Source: Eucalyptus grandis (taxonomy: Eukaryota > Streptophyta > Magnoliopsida > Myrtales > Myrtaceae). Taken from it: 64,000 nt of DNA. The stretch spans positions 5,166,600 through 5,230,599 of the forward strand of contig NC_052617.1 in the NCBI RefSeq assembly GCF_016545825.1, written 5' to 3'. Under the pieces are notes generated by a model that saw only the letters and a program-made list of their open reading frames with translations, was not told where the DNA came from and searched no databases. A program made the translations under genes and the position numbers. Positions 58,892-64,000 of the stretch are shown here, in pieces; the stretch's first letter is position 1, and every line of letters begins with the position of its first letter.

Positions 58892-60600
58892 CTACTTGCC
58901 CAGATTAGAGAACGCCAATCGACAGTAAAGCAACATCTTTTCGTCACCATCCTCAATATCAGTGGAATCCTCCCCCTCGTAATGAACATCGATGACGCTT
59001 CTCTCCCTACCATAAATGTCTGATCCGTCAACCAAATCACCAGTACCAACTCCGCTGGGGGACATGTCATCCAAGTTTAACTGTTGCATCTCTGATTCTA
59101 TTAGAGCCTCCATCCGAGCCTGCTCTCTATTTCGTGGGTATGTGCAGTAGAGGAACGAGTAGATGACACAGCAGAGAGACATGGGAATGCCTACAGCTGT
59201 GTACAGTGCCCTGGCCAACGAGGCTGCATTCTCTCTATCAGTCTCGATCTCCTGCGATTCAGTAGATCCTCTGGGAAGTTCTTTGTAACCATACACATTC
59301 TGAGCTAGTATTCCAACTATAGGAGGAGCAAATGATGATAGTATGGCCTCAAACGATCGGTCCAGGGCATAGACACTTGTTCGGGATTTCTCAGGGACTA
59401 TTTCTGCAAAAATAGGACTGCAATGAAAAGACCAGAGTCAGTATTGATTTTGCAATCTTCAGGAAGTAATGTAACAATTGAATTTGAATACACACTGCTC
59501 ATCTTCCAAAATTTTTAGAAATTAGATATTCATAATGCTGTTTCAATGTATGATGATAAAGCATCATTGAATTCTTTCAGACTATTACATAAACTGAAAC
59601 ATGAGTTTCTAAATTCCGAGCAATAAAACTAAAACAAACTTCCAATGCTGCCCAGTCACTACTGTTCCTTTAAATTGTAAGAGCACTGCCTGCATCCTCT
59701 CAAAAGACAAATCAGTTAACACCTGTGCTTTAAGCATCTCTCAAGAAATTCAGGTATGAAATGACAACCTACTGCATTTATATAATATTTCTATATAAAT
59801 TTGGTCAAATAGTTAGGCAGTTCTGTGCTCAGTAACTTATGTACAAGAAAGAAGAAGACTGATTTGGAGCTTAACTTGTTTGTTGCTGGAGCGTTCCATG
59901 ATATGCAGAAGCCCACAATGAACAAAACTAAGCCATGGACAAACGCAGTGGATGAATCATTTGGAAGAGAAAGCAAAAGTATTGCTGCGAGTGGGACAGC
60001 TGATGCTGAGCTTATCAGTGCCAAAATTATTCTTCCGGAGTTTGGTAGACGTCTGGAAAGAAAATCTCCCATTTTACCTCCAAAAAGTCCCCCAAGGGAA
60101 CCAGCAATCACGAAGAGTGCTCTGAGAAATGCAGTTTTGTTATGTGAGAACCCAACAAGCTCCAACCACATTATCGCAAATGACAAAGCTGACCAGGGGA
60201 ATAAACCCCGTTATGGAATGATGGAATCTTTATCACCGATTTTGCTTCTTGAAGCGAGTCTTTCACTTGTGAGCAGAACGATTTTTTTTAAGTTTGCCCA
60301 GTAACCTTGGCATGGCCATCAGCAAAATGTGGATCTCTGGCAAAGGAGCAGACTAGAATTGCATAAGTTCAACCAACTGGAAGGAAATTCTCCACATAGG
60401 GATCCCCATGGACGTTGAGGGAGCTATCAACACAGAAAATAGTCCCCCTACTAAGGCACCGAGATTGCCAGTCAGTTGTAGTCATCGAAAAGCCATACCC
60501 CCGTTGTTATCGTCTGTCGAATCAGCCACGAGGGACTGGATTGCAGGTGCTACTATGGCAAGCCCAATGCCATTCAAAGCTCTTGATACCGCCACCTGAA
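58892..60600 (-). pseudogene. MFS transporter (UNE2-like) pseudogene, copy 2
   Basis: At least two exons on the minus strand: about 60600-59876, and 59419-58892 ending in a stop. The protein reads like plant major facilitator proteins of the At1g78130 type: VAVSRALNGIGLAIVAPAIQ, a stretch GSLGGLFGGKMGDFLSRRLP, SWNAPATNN, and a C-terminal TM followed by an acidic tail (EGEDSTDIEDGDEK). Lesions: a TGA at 60482-60484 replaces the Trp expected after GMAF-G; frameshifts lie near 60350, 60290 and 60210; a 2-base insertion makes an in-frame TAG at about 59398-59400. The 5' exon with the start codon is not found up to 61360. The long C-terminal frame (59296-58892) is still open. Confidence 0.82.
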
Positions 60601-61364
60601 CAAATGCTGAGTATAATTAATCAAGTCAGCTGATTCATGAACATATTTGGAACTTTCCTTCAATCGAATGGAAGTTTCAAGTGACTTCAAACATCTTTTC
60701 ATAGTCTATGAAGCTACATCCTTTAAATATAAAATCCTTCCAATGGTAAGAATCAAAACAGATATTTTTAAAAAGGGGGACCGTAGCGTCAGTGGGTAAT
60801 GGCATATAACATCTTTGCCAGAAGAGAGTATGTAAAAGGTCTCTAATAGCTGGAACATAAACAACAGTGCCTGCCATATCAAATGTCTGAGAATATGCAA
60901 CTCCATATGCACAAAACTATTATAGAAATATATCTGGTGCCCACACTTGCAAAATGTTGAGGTTTTCTTTCTCCTTTCTTATCCGGAAGATCATTGCGTG
61001 ATAGGTAAATAAACTTTTATTGTTTTGAGAAAGTATCCTCAGGTCACGACCATATTCTTTCTCACCAGGCCTCCCCTTTGTGAAAGAGTACCGACAGATA
61101 TACAGGAAGCTCCTTAGCTCTCATTGATGAACACCGCTATAGAAGGTCCTCACCCACGTAGCCCTCAAGTTTGGAAGATATAGTTACTCAACATGACTTC
61201 CTAGGCAACCAAAAAGAAAGAGCTACTACGGAGGTCACTTAGACTTTTTCCTTCGTAGGAGTTAACATCACCTTAATTAGCTAATCATACTGAGATTTAG
61301 ACTCCGAGAACAATCAACTCAAAGCCTCGTGCAACAATACCCTTGCTTTAGACCTGAGCTGCTA
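60601..61364. other. Spacer left of methyltransferase copy 3
   Basis: AT-rich. The missing first exon of the MFS relic is not visible here. The sharp start of similarity to copy 1 at about 61365 ('tgtgtggctcgcag') marks the left edge of the recent duplication. Confidence 0.4.
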
Positions 61365-61522
61365 TGTGTGGCTCGCAGTCTCGTCCCCGACCGGAGGATT
61401 CCGTTTCGACCCGCCCTCCGTTGCTTTATAAAATATCGCGGATTCCACCGCCTTGGTCGGAAGCCGGCCGTCGTCTCCCTCCTCGTGCGTGTCCCTGTCC
61501 GTTTGCCCGCCCGCGCGTGCAC

Positions 61523-61523
<1 letters not shown>

Positions 61524-61565
<42 letters not shown>
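61524..61565 (+). repeat. (AG)21 microsatellite in the 5' UTR, copy 3
   Basis: A 42-nt AG run directly upstream of the copy 3 ATG. Confidence 0.95.
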
Positions 61566-61568
<3 letters not shown>

Positions 61569-61569
61569 C

Positions 61570-62866
61570 ATGGCGAGCGCCATTTGCGGCGGCAGCTTGG
61601 CGAGCGTGTTCGCGCTGAAACCCGGCGAGACGAGCTTCCAGCGCCGGCTCCTCGCGCCGAACGTGAGGGCCTCCTCCTCCTCCTCCTCATCCTCCTCCTC
61701 GGCCTTCGTCGAGACTAAGCAGCCGCCGTCGCCGCCGGTACGTGTTTGTGATTGTGTCGTGGACTTTCTTTTTGCTCGAGGAGAGGAGTCGGAATCGGAG
61801 CGGTGAATCTGGCGGGCGACTGAGTGAGTAGTAGTCGAGCGGTCTTGGTGGGATGGGGCAATGCCCGCCGGAGTGGGGGTCTTGCTCGATGAACTCGGGC
61901 TCGTCTTGTTCGCGTGCCTCTGGCAGGGCTCGTCGAGCTGAAAAGATTGGATTTTTCTCCGAAAAATTTCGTGAGGAAGGCTTTTGAATTGTGTACTGTC
62001 CTGATAGAAGAGAACAGTAATTTCGGCGTCCTTTGCCATTTTCTTTCTAATCGTTAAACTGCATACAGGGGCATTTGACTTATTGTCGATGACATGTTTG
62101 TTCAAAGTTTTTATTTTATTTTTTAATTCTTTTGTCTTACCTCCTGTTGATTGAAAAACCGGACTTTATTTGTGTAGGAAGCTACTGTGGATAAGGAGAA
62201 ACTTGGCAGCAACCAGAATGTATTAGCTTGTCCCATATGTTATGAGCCGCTAACATTCACTGGCGATCTGGTGTTGTCTGTGTAAGTTGCGCAGATAATA
62301 AGACGGTTCGGCCCATGAATGTCTTTTTGCTGTTTTCATCATCCCGTCGTCATTCTGCTGCAGGGATGCTGCATCCGGGTCTACTTTGGAGTGTGGCACC
62401 TGCAAGAAGACCTATGTGGGCAATGAAACGCATTTTGATCTTACAGCAGCCAGTGGAACCAAGGAATATGGCGAACCCATGGCCCTTTCTACCGAGCTTT
62501 TCAGGTGCGTAAGTGTTATTTATTGGAGCCGACTGATTCGTTGGGTAAAAATTCACAATGTCGCCTCCAGTGGCATTATCTGGGTGGGTTTTTTTTATAA
62601 GTCATGGTCATTCGGGTGATGTGCCACTGATTGAATTTTTGCATCAGGACTCCGTTGGTATTGTATCTCTATGAGAGGGGATAACGTCAAAGTTTTTCAG
62701 TTTGGGGTGGTTTTCCAGGTCCAGAGAAAGAGGTTAGTTCGACTCTTTTCTTTTTTCCTCCTATTGCTTCGTGTATGCTTGTCACTTCCATTTGTTACAG
62801 AACTGGTTTGGGTGTTGCTGTCATGATGAATGCCCTGCGAGACCTGTTCTATTGCAAAGGATAGCG
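61570..62866 (+). pseudogene. Methyltransferase copy 3, nonsense codon and truncated
   Basis: Nearly identical to copy 1. Exons 1-4 lie at 61570-61737, 62178-62281, 62364-62504 and 62648-62732. Exon 1 lacks 33 bp encoding an Arg-rich piece of the transit peptide (between SVFA and LKPGE) and one PSP repeat. In exon 4 the conserved Trp codon of RGW is TAA (62682-62684), two substitutions away from TGG. Similarity to copy 1 ends at about 62866, inside intron 4, where a GC-rich repeat element begins. Exons 5-8 are absent from the window. Confidence 0.85.
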
Positions 62867-64000
62867 GCAAAATGGGTCATAAACCCATTATGACCCATTT
62901 TTAGTTAAATGTGTTATTTATAGGTCAAGTAAAAGTTAAATATGGGTTAAAAATGGGTCTGGGAAAATAAAGCACAAAAAGAAATGGGTCTGAATGGGTT
63001 ATTAGGAAACCCACTTTGAACCCATGACCTTCCCTCTTTAACTTTATAAAAATGTTTTTTTTTTAAATCAAAATTATAATTAGTTTCATATTTTAATTTT
63101 CTTTTCTTTTATTTTCTTTTTCTTTCTTTTTCTTCCTTCCTTAGTCGGTAGCCGGTAGGGCGACGGCTGGCCACCGCTGGTGACGAGCCGGGCGAGGCTC
63201 GAGCTCGCCCGACACGAGTTCGAGGTCGCGACGAGTGGCAAGGCTCGAGCCTCGCGGATCCGGCGAGACTTGAGCTCGCCGGCATCGGGTAGGGCCTTAG
63301 CCTCACCCGATTGGTGAGATCAAGCCCCGCCCGATGCCGGCGAGCTCGAGTCTCGCCAGATCCGATGAGGCTCGGCCTCGCCAACGACCGGTGAGGCTCA
63401 AACCTCACCGGATCCGGCGAGACTCGAGCTCGCCGGTGTCGGGCGAGGCCTTGACCTCGGCGGATCAACGAGATTGAGCCTTGCCCGATGTTGGTGGAGC
63501 CTCGGCCTCGCCGGATCTGGCGAGACTCGAGCTCGCCGACGTCGAGTGGGGCCTCGGCCTTGCGGATCGACAAGATCGAGCCTCGCCCGACGCCGGCGGA
63601 GCCTCGGCCTTGCCGGATCCGGTGAGACTCGAGTTCGCCGACGTCGGGCGGGGCTGGGCCTCGCGGACGGTGAGATCAAGCCTCGCCGACACCCGCAGAG
63701 CCTCGACCTCGCTGAATCCCGGCGAGACTTAAGCTCACCAACATCGGGCGAGATCGAGCCTCGCTCGACGTCGGCGAAGCCTCGGCCTTGCCGACGATTG
63801 GCAAGACTCGATCTCGCCTGTGGTCGATTGCCGGCCGTTGTCGTGGCCGACGGCCGGCCGAAGAAAAAGAAAAAAGAAAAGAGAAAAAGAAAAATAATTA
63901 TTAAAAATTAAAAATTAAAAATTATATTTTAAAATATAAAAATAATTAAAATTATATTGTAAAAAAATAAAAATTCGATTTTTAAAAATATTTTTAAAAG
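62867..64000. mobile_element. GC-cored repeat element, right end outside the window
   Basis: Interrupts methyltransferase copy 3. The left end starts GGCAAAATGGGTCATAAACC and repeats 'aaatgggtc' several times in the first 150 bp, then a pyrimidine-rich stretch (63050-63140). Next comes a core of about 720 bp with very high GC (63145-63865), then an A-rich tail. The element class is not determined because the other end is missing. Confidence 0.55.
63414..63822 (+). repeat. Tandem 102-bp GC-rich minisatellite
   Basis: The anchor 'ggcgagact(c/t)gagctcgcc' recurs at 63417, 63519, 63621 and 63721 (periods 102, 102, 100), with a more distant copy at 63262. The units contain the palindromic word CGAGCTCG. 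The period is a multiple of three, so open frames run through it on both strands and are not evidence of a protein. Confidence 0.75.

Noticed and set aside
63414..63822. Regularly spaced repeats considered as a CRISPR-like array
   Set aside because: The repeats are contiguous 102-bp units without unique spacers, and the window is plant nuclear DNA.
63109..63911. Frames of 75-154 codons near the window end
   Set aside because: They run through a 102-bp minisatellite whose period is a multiple of three. No recognisable protein.

Overview
This is nuclear DNA of a flowering plant, almost certainly a eudicot. Genes are split by AT-rich introns, the intergenic space is AT-rich and full of broken transposons, there is a nuclear tRNA-Lys gene, and the main gene family is a plant-specific LRR receptor kinase of the MIK2 type. 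I lean towards a woody eudicot such as a Myrtaceae (Eucalyptus or Syzygium-like), but that is an impression, not a result.

Layout. (1) 95-2651: 3' exons of an arginine/serine-rich (RS domain) protein that begins upstream of the window. (2) About 3.3-33.4 kb: a tandem cluster of MIK2-like receptor kinases. Only the copy at 30128-33353 is intact (1,045 aa). The copy at 15825-19119 has a full-length architecture with two single-base frameshifts. Four shorter relics lie at 3310-3720, 12961-13090, 21019-21460 and 27600-27870, and blocks of flanking DNA are repeated around them. (3) 34842-38298, minus strand: a complete five-exon gene for a DUF4057 protein (304 aa). (4) 38.6-45.2 kb: a gene-poor stretch with dispersed repeats. 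(5) 45277-45349: tRNA-Lys(CTT). (6) 46.6-62.9 kb: a tandem array of a plastid-targeted SAM-dependent methyltransferase (At1g78140/At2g41040 type). Copy 1 is intact (8 exons, 364 aa), copy 2 has a 1-bp deletion, and copy 3 has a nonsense codon and is cut off by a transposon. Copies 1 and 2 are each followed by a decayed minus-strand MFS transporter.

Transposons explain much of the rest. Several insertions can be dated relative to their surroundings because both target-site duplications, or an empty paralogous site, are visible: a 952-bp Mutator-like element with an exact 9-bp duplication, two 5'-truncated LINEs with 18-bp duplications, and a Harbinger-like MITE with TAA duplications. The most unusual structure is a 1.27-kb foldback at 23455-24722. 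Its arms of about 0.5 kb pass from AT-rich ends into a very GC-rich core. GC-rich cores of similar composition, but inside elements with different ends, occur at 52.9-53.3 kb and 63.15-63.87 kb.

How it fits together: the receptor cluster is a birth-and-death array (probably peptide or danger sensing at the plasma membrane), and the right half is a locally triplicated housekeeping plastid methyltransferase. The order DUF4057 - methyltransferase - MFS resembles my recollection of the Arabidopsis At1g78150-At1g78140-At1g78130 neighbourhood and may be conserved synteny. No CRISPR, operon or other prokaryotic system is present.
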